From positions 744,001-808,000 of the forward strand of contig OX639973.1 in NCBI GenBank assembly GCA_951828385.1: 64,000 nt of DNA, written 5' to 3'. Below the pieces are notes generated by a model. It was not told where the DNA came from, ran no database searches, and saw nothing but the letters and a program-made list of their open reading frames with translations. Both the position numbers and the translations under genes were made by a program. The DNA comes from an uncultured Poribacteria bacterium (lineage in GTDB: Bacteria > Poribacteria > WGA-4E > WGA-3G). This document shows, one piece after another, positions 54,301 through 62,038 of this stretch (positions are counted from its first letter, which is position 1; every line of letters begins with the position of its first letter).

Positions 54301-54982
54301 AGAACTGCTTGTTGAGTGCTTCGGTATCCAGTTTGGCGAGCCATGCTGATAGTAGTCCGTCGAAGTTTTTCGGTTCATTATTGGCATCCATCCAATCCGC
54401 GCATGCCTCCAGTGAGAGTTCGGACAGGATGTCGAGATGTGCGCGATGCGGGTTGTTGAGACGGATGTCTTTGATGAGGGTGACTTGCCCGAGCACATCG
54501 CGGTCCTCGTCAGTTTTGTCTGGACGGCGATCGGCGAAAGCAACCGTCAAACGATCGCCCGCGCGGAATAAGATCACAGTGGGTGCGAACAGACGTTTGT
54601 TGATTTCTCGTGTGAACTCGGCGTATTTGGTGCGTGAGTAGGTGTTATCTTTTAGTTCAACTGCACAGAACAGGAAACTTTTTATGTTTCCTTTGTCGAA
54701 ACCGTCTGCCTCGAAGAGTCTTTGCTGAATATCATCCGTGATTTCATCGCTTGTGAACTGGAAAATGAGTTTCACGGATTCGGCGTGTTTGCGGAATTCC
54801 TGTTCGGTTTTGGTGTTCGGGTTGAGCGGTGGGAATTCTTGAAAAAAGTCGTGGACGGTGCCGGAGAGTTCAAGTGTGCGTTCGCTGTGGTAGCCTATCG
54901 TTGCCAAGAGGTTTTTCGATTTTTCTAAGAAATTATCGGTGGGGATTGCTGATAGTGCGGATTTGATTGTTTCTTTCTTCAT
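51389..54982 (-). CDS. Eco57I-type adenine DNA methylase / type IIG-like restriction-modification protein
   Basis: 1197 residues. SAM motif I is ISELKILDPAVGSGAFPMGM (residues ~528-547); catalytic motif IV is NPPY in FDIVIGNPPYIQLQKEGG (~768), so it makes N6-methyladenine. An N-terminal stretch with FCAVELKDNTYSRTKYAEF (E-L-K at ~107) could be a PD-(D/E)XK nuclease site, as in type IIG enzymes, but this is weak. The C-terminal third resembles a TaqI-like specificity domain (GSILRFAYIQHPMYCLDSTC). The stop codon lies inside a composite repeat word. HigBA and a PLD-SNF2 helicase lie upstream in the same direction and probably form one system. Confidence 0.88.
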   Translation of the reverse strand: MKKETIKSALSAIPTDNFLEKSKNLLATIGYHSERTLELSGTVHDFFQEFPPLNPNTKTEQEFRKHAESVKLIFQFTSDEITDDIQQRLFEADGFDKGNIKSFLFCAVELKDNTYSRTKYAEFTREINKRLFAPTVILFRAGDRLTVAFADRRPDKTDEDRDVLGQVTLIKDIRLNNPHRAHLDILSELSLEACADWMDANNEPKNFDGLLSAWLAKLDTEALNKQFYRKLFAWYEWAIEVATFPTDENRILKPAEHVIRLITRLLFIWFIKEKGLITEALFSKAQIQDLLKEDDFHNGDAYYRAVLQNLFFATLNTEIDKRKFSTVGYTTHRDFSRYRYKNQMHDPDKLLEMFGETPFINGGLFDCLDSWEATGEESYRIDCFSDNQYKKLSIPNRLFFDAQQGLIPLLEHYKFTVEENTPIEQEVALDPELLGRVFENLLAAYNPETGATVRKQTGSYYTPRPIVDYMVEEALVATLSQKCNPTDGDTELWDERLHYLLDYAQAFDDANEWFDDTETDGIVRAISELKILDPAVGSGAFPMGMLHKLTLALRRLDPDNSRWEQLQKERAIQRAEVAFDTQDDEARREELVEIDETFKRYRDSDFGRKLYLIQNSIFGVDIQPVACQIAKLRFFISLAIEQESEQNAENFGIKPLPNLETRFIAANTLIGLKAQGTLTSNTAQDLEQALRDNREQHFHATTRQRKRACKQKDEKLRSELATELKRFGMPADDAERIARWDPYDQNATADWFDSEWMFGITEGFDIVIGNPPYIQLQKEGGRLGNLYQNVGFKTFIRTGDVYCLFYEKANQLLKSNGYVCFITSNKWMRAGYGKKLRDYFGTLTQPIQLLDMGPDVFDATVDTNILLFQNTIVDDSTDFRAVSIGTDFDKQTSNIAQYLMNNGATMEMPAKGEPWAILSSAELDLKRKIEDVGKPLKDWDINIYRGIITGCNEAFIIDEAKREQLIKQDPKSAEIIKPLLRGRDIERYHAQSVKSYLLATNYDLNIPKRYPAIYAHLETIAEQIELGEIKVRGKGVFHRDDQGENWWNLRACAYYSEFDKEKIVWKRIGSILRFAYIQHPMYCLDSTCIATGKKVKFLTAVLNSRVSHYQLFGLAPKTGTGDLIVSVQALEPLLVPPITEANQPIVEQIEMQVDEILDTKHTDPEADTSNLEDEIDKLVYALYNLTEDEIAIVEGSV

Positions 54983-55083
54983 GTTTTATCTGATTTCTTT
55001 TTTGAAACCTACACAACCCAACTATGAAAATAGATGATTCATAAGGTGTCGGAGTCGGTGATGTTTATTCATCCTATTTGTAG

Positions 55084-55497
55084 TTACCCTTCCTCTGTTG
55101 AAATGTGGTGTTCATCAAGTTTGGAATTGGCGGTTGCTAACTTTAGTGCGGCTCCTGAAGAATCTTCAGTAGTATCTTCAAGATGTAGATTTGTAGTTGA
55201 TAGTAGTGCCGATAGTTGACATCCAAGCGCGTTAAGAACGGTCCTGAGCGTGTCAATTTTTGGTGTTTTGGTACTATCTAACACTTCCGGTAGGAGATGT
55301 GGTTCAATGTCTATTTTCTTGGCGAGTTCAGCACTTCCGCCTTGTGCTTCAACGACATACTGAAGTGCCAACTGAATTGTGGCGAGATTCCCGTGGATCT
55401 GATATTCTTCTATAACAGCATCGAGAAAACCTCCCACACTTTCTTCTTCAGCGAGTTGTTCAACGAGGAAAGCATGCCATGTTCCGTAAATTTTCAT
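55084..55497 (-). CDS. higA: HigA-like antitoxin
   Basis: 137 residues from the ATG at 55497. The helix-turn-helix region is GGSAELAKKIDIEPHLLPEV-LDSTKTPKIDTLRTVL; the preceding part (FLDAVIEEYQIHGNLATIQL) is the helical lead seen in antidotes of the putative addiction module family. The C-terminal ~35 residues are acidic and probably disordered. It overlaps the toxin by four bases (ATGA), so translation is coupled. It binds the toxin and likely the operator. Confidence 0.85.
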   Translation of the reverse strand: MKIYGTWHAFLVEQLAEEESVGGFLDAVIEEYQIHGNLATIQLALQYVVEAQGGSAELAKKIDIEPHLLPEVLDSTKTPKIDTLRTVLNALGCQLSALLSTTNLHLEDTTEDSSGAALKLATANSKLDEHHISTEEG

Positions 55498-55835
55498 CGT
55501 TTGTGCCTCTCTTTGTATTCTTTCCAATAATTTTTTGCGCGTTCAATATCCCGTCTCTGTGAGGATTTATCGCCTCCACAGAGGAGCAGAACAACTGTGT
55601 TATCTACTTCACCATAATAGATACGATAGCCTGGCCCGAAGTCAAGTCGTAGTTCCCAAACCCCATCACCGAAGGATTTTCGGTCTCCAAGGTTGCCGGT
55701 TTCAATAGCAATAAGTCGTGCCTGAATCCGTCGTCGCATGCTTGTGTCCCGAACTGAACGGAACCATCTTGTAAAAGGTTCGTGACCGTTTGGAATCTGG
55801 TAAAAATTTATTGTCCGCGGGCGCACATCACGCAT
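55494..55835 (-). CDS. higB: HigB/RelE-type (Gp49-like) toxin
   Basis: 113 residues. RelE-fold pattern of the addiction-module killer group: NGHEPFTRWFRSVRDTSMRR-RIQARLIAIETGNLGDRKSF, then GVWELRLDFGPGYRIYYGEV and the strand VVLLLCGGDKSSQRRDIERA ending in YWKEYKERHK. A ribosome-dependent or free mRNA endonuclease. It lies between the helicase and methylase, with a MITE-like element just upstream. Confidence 0.9.
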   Translation of the reverse strand: MRDVRPRTINFYQIPNGHEPFTRWFRSVRDTSMRRRIQARLIAIETGNLGDRKSFGDGVWELRLDFGPGYRIYYGEVDNTVVLLLCGGDKSSQRRDIERAKNYWKEYKERHKR

Positions 55836-55884
55836 TGACGATCTTTCGTTTGTGAGTAAGTGACAAGTGACTACAAAATTAAAC

Positions 55885-56011
55885 TATAGTAAAACCTATA
55901 GTTAATTGGGCACTCTCAAACAGTCTGAATACCTATAACAGGCATTCAGACTGGCACAAACTAACAGTTTATGCTACAAAGATGTCCACTTATTTATTGG
56001 ATTCCCTATAA
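55885..56011. repeat. MITE-like element, copy 2
   Basis: Ends TATAGTAAAA (55885) and ATTCCCTATA (56001-56010). Hairpin arms CAGTCTGAAT (55921-55930) and ATTCAGACTG (55944-55953) are identical to copy 1, including the 13-base loop. It sits between the helicase and higB. Confidence 0.8.
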
Positions 56012-56063
56012 TCAAGATCTGTACAAAACTTTGAAATATGATACCATGCGTCATTATAAAAAG

Positions 56064-59000
56064 TCAAGATTGTTGGTTTGTGATAATCAACCATGTTACC
56101 AATTTGAAATCGCCAGTGTCTTTAGGTGCTTTGGATGTTGGTGTCAATTTTGCCTCGCGAGGACTTCCACTCTTCAAGAGTTGGCTCTGTGTCTTGGTAT
56201 GCGACCGTGTGATATGCGAAATGACGGTGTCCAAAAGTTTGTTGTAATGTGTCATGTTATCACCGTATTCCGTCTCTTGGTCGAACCAGAGACACAGATC
56301 ATCTATGGCGTTCTCCTTGCCAACGGTAGATGCTTCAAATAGGTCTAACACCTGTTTCGCGTTGGGACATCCGTAACGGATGTCCCCACTGTTTCGGATA
56401 TAAACGGCATAGTACGGATGGATGGGACTGGCGGTTTTTTGCAGTTTCTCTGTGCTTGCGTTTGTTTGTTGAAGAAAGAAGATGACACCGTTTTCCGTTG
56501 GGTTGTTTTCGTTGTCGGTAACGGCATAAGCACCATCAGGTGTTGCCTCAAGTTTCGCTCTGTTTCTTTCGAGATACTTCAGGAGCTGGGCGAAGAAATA
56601 ATCTAACGTAAAGTCGCTCATTACCACACTGTCCGAGAGGTCATCTAAATCAATCACCTCTTCACGGAGCCGTTCTAACTGCTGATCCCGGAAGTTGAGT
56701 TCCATCTGTGCTTGTTCATAAGCCGATTCATTCAATGGGTCGTCATCACCGCTTGCGGTAGCGTCAGCGAGTGCCATGCGGGATTCAACGCGATTTCGTA
56801 AACGGAGATAGACCTCCATATCGTCTGTGGGCCAGTAGTTAATCATCTTCACCGTTTTATTTTTAGTACCGATGCGGTCAATCCGTCCGAACCGTTGAAT
56901 GATACGGACGGGATTCCAATGTATATCGTAGTTTAGGACTGTATCGCAATCCTGAAGATTTTGCCCCTCTGAGATACAGTCTGTGGCAATGAGCAGATCA
57001 ATGTTGTCGCTTGTTTCCTGAGTACGTATCCGTCCCCATGGTGCGAAGTTTGTGAGAATAGCGTTGAAATTATTTTGTCCGCAAGTGGTTCGAGTTATAT
57101 CTCCCGAAACCATCGCCATCTCCAGTCCTAATTCCGATATGAGTTCAGATAAGTTTTCATAGAGATATTCTGCTGTATCCTTGAAGGTTGTGAAGATGAG
57201 CAACTTGCGATTCGGGTTTCCGTCCCTATCTTCTGTAGGGTTTAGCACCTTGTCTCGAATGTGCTTTTTAATCTGTTTCAGTTTTCCATCTCTTTCTGGT
57301 GTGATGGATTGCACTTTTTTCAACGCATCGGTTAAGGTCTGTTTATCTTGGATGATGTCCTGTTTCCAGCGGTTGCAATCCAATTCCTTTAGATGATAGG
57401 GATTTCTGGCACGATTGATTAGAAATTCCTCATCGTCTTCATCGTCATCGGGGAGGATATCTGCTGCGTCCGCTATATTGCTGTTTTTCCGAAAGCGTTC
57501 AATCTTCTCCAGCATTACATCGTGTTTGTTGATGGTGCGTTCAAGTGTTTTGGAGAGGGAGTCAGCAGAACTTTCCAACCGTTTGAGGAAGTTGGTCTGC
57601 ATCATGCCGATAAGGAATTTCTCACGGTCTGCCTGATTAAAACGGAGTCGCTTTCTCTCATCAGCCAACCGCTGTTTTGCTGTTTCGTCTATAACATAAC
57701 TGGAGGGTCTATAGATGGATAGTTCAAAATCGCCTATCTGATCTGCTAACGCTTTATATGACAGTTCACCTGACAGGTCGGTAGGTGGATGACAATTGAC
57801 GGGATCCAGTTGTGTGGGGAATTCACCAATTTTTTCTATTTCTTCGGCATAGTATTTTATGATATGCCTTCGGGAACGCGCGATAGAAACGCCGCCGAGC
57901 AGTTGGAAAAATTCTGCGCCTAAAGTATCAAATAATTCTGTTTTATCTCTTGTGCCGCCTTTCGTTGCATTTTCTTCCCACGCTTTGAAGGCTTTTTGCG
58001 CCTGTCGTATTAAATTGCCGATATTGCTAACCCCTAAACTGTTTCTAAAGACATCCTCGCGTTTTTCAGTCATGAGATATATCTGATTGCGGAGGTCGGT
58101 GAGCGAGGTATTCACCGGTGTCGCGGAAAGCATCAGTACTTTGGTTTTTGTGCCTTCTTTGATGACCTCCTCTAATAGGCGGGAGTAACGACTGTGGCGG
58201 AAGTTGCCATCTTTGTCCTCACGGGGTTTGCTGTCGTTTCGGAAGTTGTGGGATTCGTCAATAACAATCAGGTCAAAATTCTGCCAGTTGAAATTACTGA
58301 GATCAATGTCCCCAGATTTACCTGTATAACGAGAAAGGTCGGTGTGTGATAGTAAGGTGTATCCAAATTTATCATCGAGGAACTCATTGGATATTTGATT
58401 ATGAATGGCTTGATAGCGTGCCCAATTGTCGCGGAGTTTTTTGGGGCAAAGAACAAGGACGCGTTCGTTTCGCAATTCAAAGAATTTTATCACCGCGAGT
58501 GCGGTGTATGTTTTGCCTAACCCGACACTGTCTGCTAAAATACAACCGTTGTGTCGCAACAACCGAGCAATAACACTTTTTGTCCCCTCTTTTTGGAAGT
58601 CGTATAACTTGTTCCAGATTTTTGTGTCGTATAGATGTATATCCTCAAGAGTTTGTTCGTCTGTTTTTCGGGTTTCAATTTCTTCACGGAAAAGTTCGTA
58701 CAGGGTTTTGTAGTAGATGAGTTCTGGTGGGTGATCTTGTCCGATCTGCTTGAGTTTTGCGAGTACTTTATTTTTCACGTCTTCAACGAGCTCATCGTTA
58801 TTCCAGAGTTCGTCAAACCACGCCTTGAGGTCAGTTCGGTCGCGGTCGCTATCCACCTCAAGATTAAGTTCAATGTTACTGTTATTTGAGCTGAGTCCGA
58901 GTCCGCGTACCGTAAAGTTGGAGCTGCCGAGAATTGCTTTGTCAACGCCGTTGTTGGCAATATGGTACATTTTCCCGTGTATCAGATTTGAGCCGCGGGT

Positions 59001-59360
59001 TGTGCGGATTTCTACCTTCTCTTTTATCCATTCGGCACAGGCTTTGGCAATCGGTTTCTGTCGCAGTTGCTGGTTGAGTGCTAAACCTGTGTCCGTTATG
59101 TCAAACGCTTTTTTATCTGTGTTATTTGGGTCCATACGTTTGACAAAATCGGGGTCACCGAAAAGAAAACGAAGTTCCTCTATTTCGTTGAGGGCGTGTT
59201 GCATCTTTTCGTATGCATAGATAGTGAAGTAGGCGGATACGATGGAGAGTGCGGAGCCGTTTTTAATTTCTTGTTGTAGAAAATCGTGAACTGTTTCACG
59301 CAGGAGGTTATCTCGGATGCTGGATTTTAGGGATGCGTTTTTATGCAAGATATTTTCCAA
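56064..59360 (-). CDS. SNF2-family helicase with N-terminal phospholipase D-like nuclease domain
   Basis: 1098 residues. Residues ~25-190 are a PLD-like domain with half an HKD motif, H128-G-K130 in LIHGKMYHIANNGVDKAILG, then SSNFTVRG. The SF2/SNF2 helicase follows: Walker A SVGLGKTYTALAVI (~277), DESH in DLIVIDESHNFRND (~368), motif III LSATPVNTS, and the C-terminal lobe ending VRIIQRFGRIDRIGTKNKTV (~820). The start is a TTG at 59360; a perfect promoter leaves a leader of only ~14 bases and no better start exists nearby. It pairs with the Eco57I-type methylase downstream, the usual makeup of a helicase-nuclease plus methylase defence system. Confidence 0.87.
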   Translation of the reverse strand: MENILHKNASLKSSIRDNLLRETVHDFLQQEIKNGSALSIVSAYFTIYAYEKMQHALNEIEELRFLFGDPDFVKRMDPNNTDKKAFDITDTGLALNQQLRQKPIAKACAEWIKEKVEIRTTRGSNLIHGKMYHIANNGVDKAILGSSNFTVRGLGLSSNNSNIELNLEVDSDRDRTDLKAWFDELWNNDELVEDVKNKVLAKLKQIGQDHPPELIYYKTLYELFREEIETRKTDEQTLEDIHLYDTKIWNKLYDFQKEGTKSVIARLLRHNGCILADSVGLGKTYTALAVIKFFELRNERVLVLCPKKLRDNWARYQAIHNQISNEFLDDKFGYTLLSHTDLSRYTGKSGDIDLSNFNWQNFDLIVIDESHNFRNDSKPREDKDGNFRHSRYSRLLEEVIKEGTKTKVLMLSATPVNTSLTDLRNQIYLMTEKREDVFRNSLGVSNIGNLIRQAQKAFKAWEENATKGGTRDKTELFDTLGAEFFQLLGGVSIARSRRHIIKYYAEEIEKIGEFPTQLDPVNCHPPTDLSGELSYKALADQIGDFELSIYRPSSYVIDETAKQRLADERKRLRFNQADREKFLIGMMQTNFLKRLESSADSLSKTLERTINKHDVMLEKIERFRKNSNIADAADILPDDDEDDEEFLINRARNPYHLKELDCNRWKQDIIQDKQTLTDALKKVQSITPERDGKLKQIKKHIRDKVLNPTEDRDGNPNRKLLIFTTFKDTAEYLYENLSELISELGLEMAMVSGDITRTTCGQNNFNAILTNFAPWGRIRTQETSDNIDLLIATDCISEGQNLQDCDTVLNYDIHWNPVRIIQRFGRIDRIGTKNKTVKMINYWPTDDMEVYLRLRNRVESRMALADATASGDDDPLNESAYEQAQMELNFRDQQLERLREEVIDLDDLSDSVVMSDFTLDYFFAQLLKYLERNRAKLEATPDGAYAVTDNENNPTENGVIFFLQQTNASTEKLQKTASPIHPYYAVYIRNSGDIRYGCPNAKQVLDLFEASTVGKENAIDDLCLWFDQETEYGDNMTHYNKLLDTVISHITRSHTKTQSQLLKSGSPREAKLTPTSKAPKDTGDFKLVTWLIITNQQS

Positions 59361-59380
59361 CTTGTTTTTAGTATAGTATA

Positions 59381-59409
59381 ATTATACTGTGTTTTTATGC
59401 GGGTGTCAA
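59381..59409 (-). promoter_or_regulatory. Perfect consensus sigma-70 promoter for the helicase gene
   Basis: On the minus strand: TTGACA (59409-59404), 17-base spacer, TATAAT (59386-59381). A 14-base perfect palindrome, AGTATAATTATACT (59375-59388), covers the -10 box and could be an operator. Confidence 0.85.
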
Positions 59410-59474
59410 ATTTTTTTAGTGCGCAAGTAGTGCTATTTAGGTTTAGGCGTTTTAGATGTTTGGGCCGGAAGATC

Positions 59475-59489
59475 GCGAGCAAAACTCGC
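59475..59489. repeat. Short hairpin GCGAG-CAAAA-CTCGC with CTCCTACAA tail
   Basis: One of several small hairpin or half-hairpin elements ending in (C)TCCTACAA found between genes (for example GTCGCTCCTACAAAAG near 3940 and GGGGTTGAAAACCCCTCCTA near 42914). Confidence 0.5.
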
Positions 59490-59516
59490 TCCTACAATCC
59501 GGGATGTGTCAAGATT

Positions 59517-59545
59517 TTGCGTAAAATAGGGATTTGTGGTATACT
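59517..59545 (+). promoter_or_regulatory. Candidate sigma-70 promoter for the SMP-30 gene
   Basis: TTGCGT (59517-59522), 17-base spacer, TATACT (59540-59545), 53 bases before the ATG at 59599. Confidence 0.6.
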
Positions 59546-59598
59546 ATTGCAGAACTGAAAGCATTTTTCTATTTGCAGTGAACTTGGAGGAAAACTGT

Positions 59599-60573
59599 AT
59601 GCATACACCACCAGAAAGAAGTTGGGACGGGTCCGTTGTCCGCTATCCAGATCCGGCGATTGAGGTCATAGATGACCGTTTTGGAAAATATAAGATTGGC
59701 AACTCCGTTGTTGAACGTCTGTGGACAGGGTCGCGCTGGGCAGAGGGGCCTGTGTGGTTCGGTGATGGCGGGTATCTGCTTTGGAGCGATATTCCGAACA
59801 ACCGGATCCTGAAATGGGAGGAATCTACCGGTCAGGTAAGCACCTATCGAAAACCGTCAAACTATAGCAACGGGCATACCCGCGATCGACAGGGAAGGCT
59901 TATCAGCTGCGAGCACGGGGCACGGCGTGTCACACGCACAGAATATGACGGCACGATTACTGTGCTGATGGACAATTTTGACGGTAAACCGCTCAACGCC
60001 CCGAACGATGTCGCGGTGCATCCTGATGGTGGTATCTGGTTTACCGATCCTGGGTATGGGATTATGCTCAACTACGAAGGGCATATCGCCGAATTTGAAT
60101 TGCCGACCTGCGTTTATCGTCTCAACCCTGATACTGGAGAGGCAACCGTCGCGACGGATGAACTTGAGAAACCGAACGGTATCTGCTTTTCGCCGAATTA
60201 TGATAAACTCTATATCGTTGATACCGGCGTTACACATACAGACGGAACGCCGCGGTATATCTATGTTTACGATGTGATAGACGGCAAGCGATTGGGCAAA
60301 CAAGAGGTATTCTGCGATATGGCTCCCGGCATTGCTGACGGTATTCGATGCGATGTTGATGGAAATCTGTGGGCGAGTGCAGGATGGGTGGGTGATGGCT
60401 ACGACGGCGTGCATGTCTTTGCCCCTGACGGCACAATTATTGGGAAAATCCATCTTCCCGAAATCTGTGCGAACCTCTGCTTCGGTGGCGTAAAACGGAA
60501 CAGGCTGTTTATGATGGGTAGTCAATCGCTCTATTCGGTTTATGTGGAAGCGCAAGGTGTGCCGGTGTTTTAA
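59599..60573 (+). CDS. SMP-30/gluconolactonase/LRE family hydrolase
   Basis: 324 residues from the ATG at 59599, behind TTGGAGG; a frame start 63 bases upstream lacks an RBS. Six-bladed propeller with family metal ligands: Glu in WAEGPVWFGDGGYLLWSDIP, Asn in LNAPNDVAVHPDGGIWFTDP, Asn in EKPNGICFSPNYDKLYIVDT and Asp in GIADGIRCDVDGNLWASAG. It hydrolyses sugar lactones or related esters. The family often feeds the same sugar-acid pathways as the uronate genes at 28-42 kb, but it is far from them. Confidence 0.92.
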   Translation: MHTPPERSWDGSVVRYPDPAIEVIDDRFGKYKIGNSVVERLWTGSRWAEGPVWFGDGGYLLWSDIPNNRILKWEESTGQVSTYRKPSNYSNGHTRDRQGRLISCEHGARRVTRTEYDGTITVLMDNFDGKPLNAPNDVAVHPDGGIWFTDPGYGIMLNYEGHIAEFELPTCVYRLNPDTGEATVATDELEKPNGICFSPNYDKLYIVDTGVTHTDGTPRYIYVYDVIDGKRLGKQEVFCDMAPGIADGIRCDVDGNLWASAGWVGDGYDGVHVFAPDGTIIGKIHLPEICANLCFGGVKRNRLFMMGSQSLYSVYVEAQGVPVF

Positions 60574-60597
60574 TTCGTTAGTGGAGTGGTGGCGTTG

Positions 60598-61416
60598 ATG
60601 AACACAAACGACCTTGAACATATTGACTGCCCCATCTGTGAGCAGGACATGGCAGAACCGCTTTTTGATAAAGACTCCTTGTCGGTGGTTATCTGCAAGC
60701 GTTGCCGGTTGCGGTATGTGAATCCGCGAGTGAACCGTCAGACACTTGAGACGGCGTACACTGAGACTTATTATCCGCCTGATAAAGTGGAACGCATCCG
60801 GACAGATAATATGGAGTGGTTGCAGATGAGCGAACGTCTCACAGAGTTGGAGAAGCAGCACCGAAGTAGAGGGCGGTTGTTGGATGTCGGATGTGGCATT
60901 GGCACTTTTCTCCATCTGGCTCGTGAACAGGGATGGGAACCGCACGGGATTGATCCGTCGAAGAGTGGCAGTGCGTTTGCGCAGGAAAAGTATAAACTTG
61001 ATGTCCAGTGCGCAGATATCTTTGCGGCAGCCTTCCCGACTGCGTATTTCGACGCGATTGTGCTTTACCACGTGTTAGAACATATTTTCGAATTGAATCC
61101 GTTCCTTAGTGAGTTGCGTCGCGTTCTGAAACCGGAAACTGGCACCTTGGTTATTGAAGTACCGAATGGTGAGAGTCTACAGAGTCGGCTTCAGAAAGCG
61201 GATTGGCCGTACGTCCATCCACGCGATCATCTCTACTATTTTTCTCCACGTTCCTTGCCGAAGTTGCTTCGGAAGCACGGGTTTGATGTCGTTACGTTGG
61301 GTAAGCCGAAGCGCGTGAGTCCAACAGTAGGTCTCCGTTTTGTACTCCGTCAAGCGGCGACTGCTGCGTTAGTTCGGTTTCATTTAGGTACAGTGATTCG
61401 GGTGTATGCGAGTTAG
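60598..61416 (+). CDS. Class I methyltransferase with N-terminal zinc ribbon
   Basis: 272 residues from the ATG at 60598; GTG starts 9-12 bases earlier are possible. The zinc ribbon is CPICEQDMAEPLF...VICKRCRLRYVN. SAM motifs: RLLDVGCGIGTFLHLAREQG, HGIDPSK and FDAIVLYHVLEHIFELNPFL, then TLVIEVPNGESLQSRL. This ribbon-plus-Methyltransf_23 layout is common in proteins modifying sugars, lipids or natural products. It starts 25 bases after the SMP-30 gene and may be co-transcribed. Substrate unknown. Confidence 0.85.
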   Translation: MNTNDLEHIDCPICEQDMAEPLFDKDSLSVVICKRCRLRYVNPRVNRQTLETAYTETYYPPDKVERIRTDNMEWLQMSERLTELEKQHRSRGRLLDVGCGIGTFLHLAREQGWEPHGIDPSKSGSAFAQEKYKLDVQCADIFAAAFPTAYFDAIVLYHVLEHIFELNPFLSELRRVLKPETGTLVIEVPNGESLQSRLQKADWPYVHPRDHLYYFSPRSLPKLLRKHGFDVVTLGKPKRVSPTVGLRFVLRQAATAALVRFHLGTVIRVYAS

Positions 61417-61426
61417 TATATGTTCC

Positions 61427-61894
61427 CTACGATGCTGGTGCTTGATAAGTGAATGTTTGAATGACATCGTTCATGAGGAGACGCTGTGCGATGGTCTCAA
61501 TAACTCCAGCGTTTAAGTCGCCAGCCAGCCAGTATTTATGTCCGGTACGGACAGCGGTGACACCGGTGATGCCTAAATCGTTGATGCCTTTGACGGTGCT
61601 ATCGCCAACTGCATCGGTAACGCCGGGTTTGAATTGTACTTCAAGCGTCCAACCTTTTGCAGCGTCATTTTGCGTAGCAAAGGTGTATGCTTGTGTGATT
61701 GGGTCGGCGAGGAGTTCTGCACCAATTCGGTCAATACTCTGTGTGTCAAGGGAGCCTTCAATCCAATAGATCGTGGCTGTCCGGACAGAATCAACATCGC
61801 TAATACCGAGGTCAGCAATATCTTCAAGGATGCCCTGCCCAACGGTATCGGGGACTTCAGGCTTATAGTAGACTTCAACTTTCCAGTTTTTCAT
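61427..61894 (-). CDS. Tandem PurS-like protein
   Basis: 155 residues forming two PurS-like domains: residues ~1-75 (WKVEVYYKPEVPDTVGQGIL ... DLGISDVDSVRTATIYWIEG) and ~80-155 (WTLEVQFKPGVTDAVGDSTV ... DLGITGVTAVRTGHKYWLAG). Normal PurS is ~80 residues and dimerises in the FGAM synthetase complex of purine synthesis. A fused double copy would mimic the dimer. No purL or purQ is adjacent, so a link to purine synthesis is inferred from fold only. Confidence 0.8.
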   Translation of the reverse strand: MKNWKVEVYYKPEVPDTVGQGILEDIADLGISDVDSVRTATIYWIEGSLDTQSIDRIGAELLADPITQAYTFATQNDAAKGWTLEVQFKPGVTDAVGDSTVKGINDLGITGVTAVRTGHKYWLAGDLNAGVIETIAQRLLMNDVIQTFTYQAPAS

Positions 61895-62038
61895 GTTTTT
61901 AATTTGGGTTCTATCTGAACACTTTTTCTCCGTTGTCGAAAAAGTGGTTTTAGGTTAAGTTAGGAATATTCCTTAACCGAAGATCGTCAAGGACAACGGA
62001 CTTGACATCCATAAGCAATAGCTAAAAAGTGATAAAAA

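Noticed and set aside
51389-59360. Complete DISARM or BREX locus
   Set aside because: Only a methylase and a helicase are present; DrmA/DrmB or BrxC/PglZ-type genes are not in the window.
59857-61071. 404-codon frame on the minus strand
   Set aside because: It lies opposite the SMP-30 and methyltransferase genes, which have clear family motifs and RBSs; its own sequence shows none.
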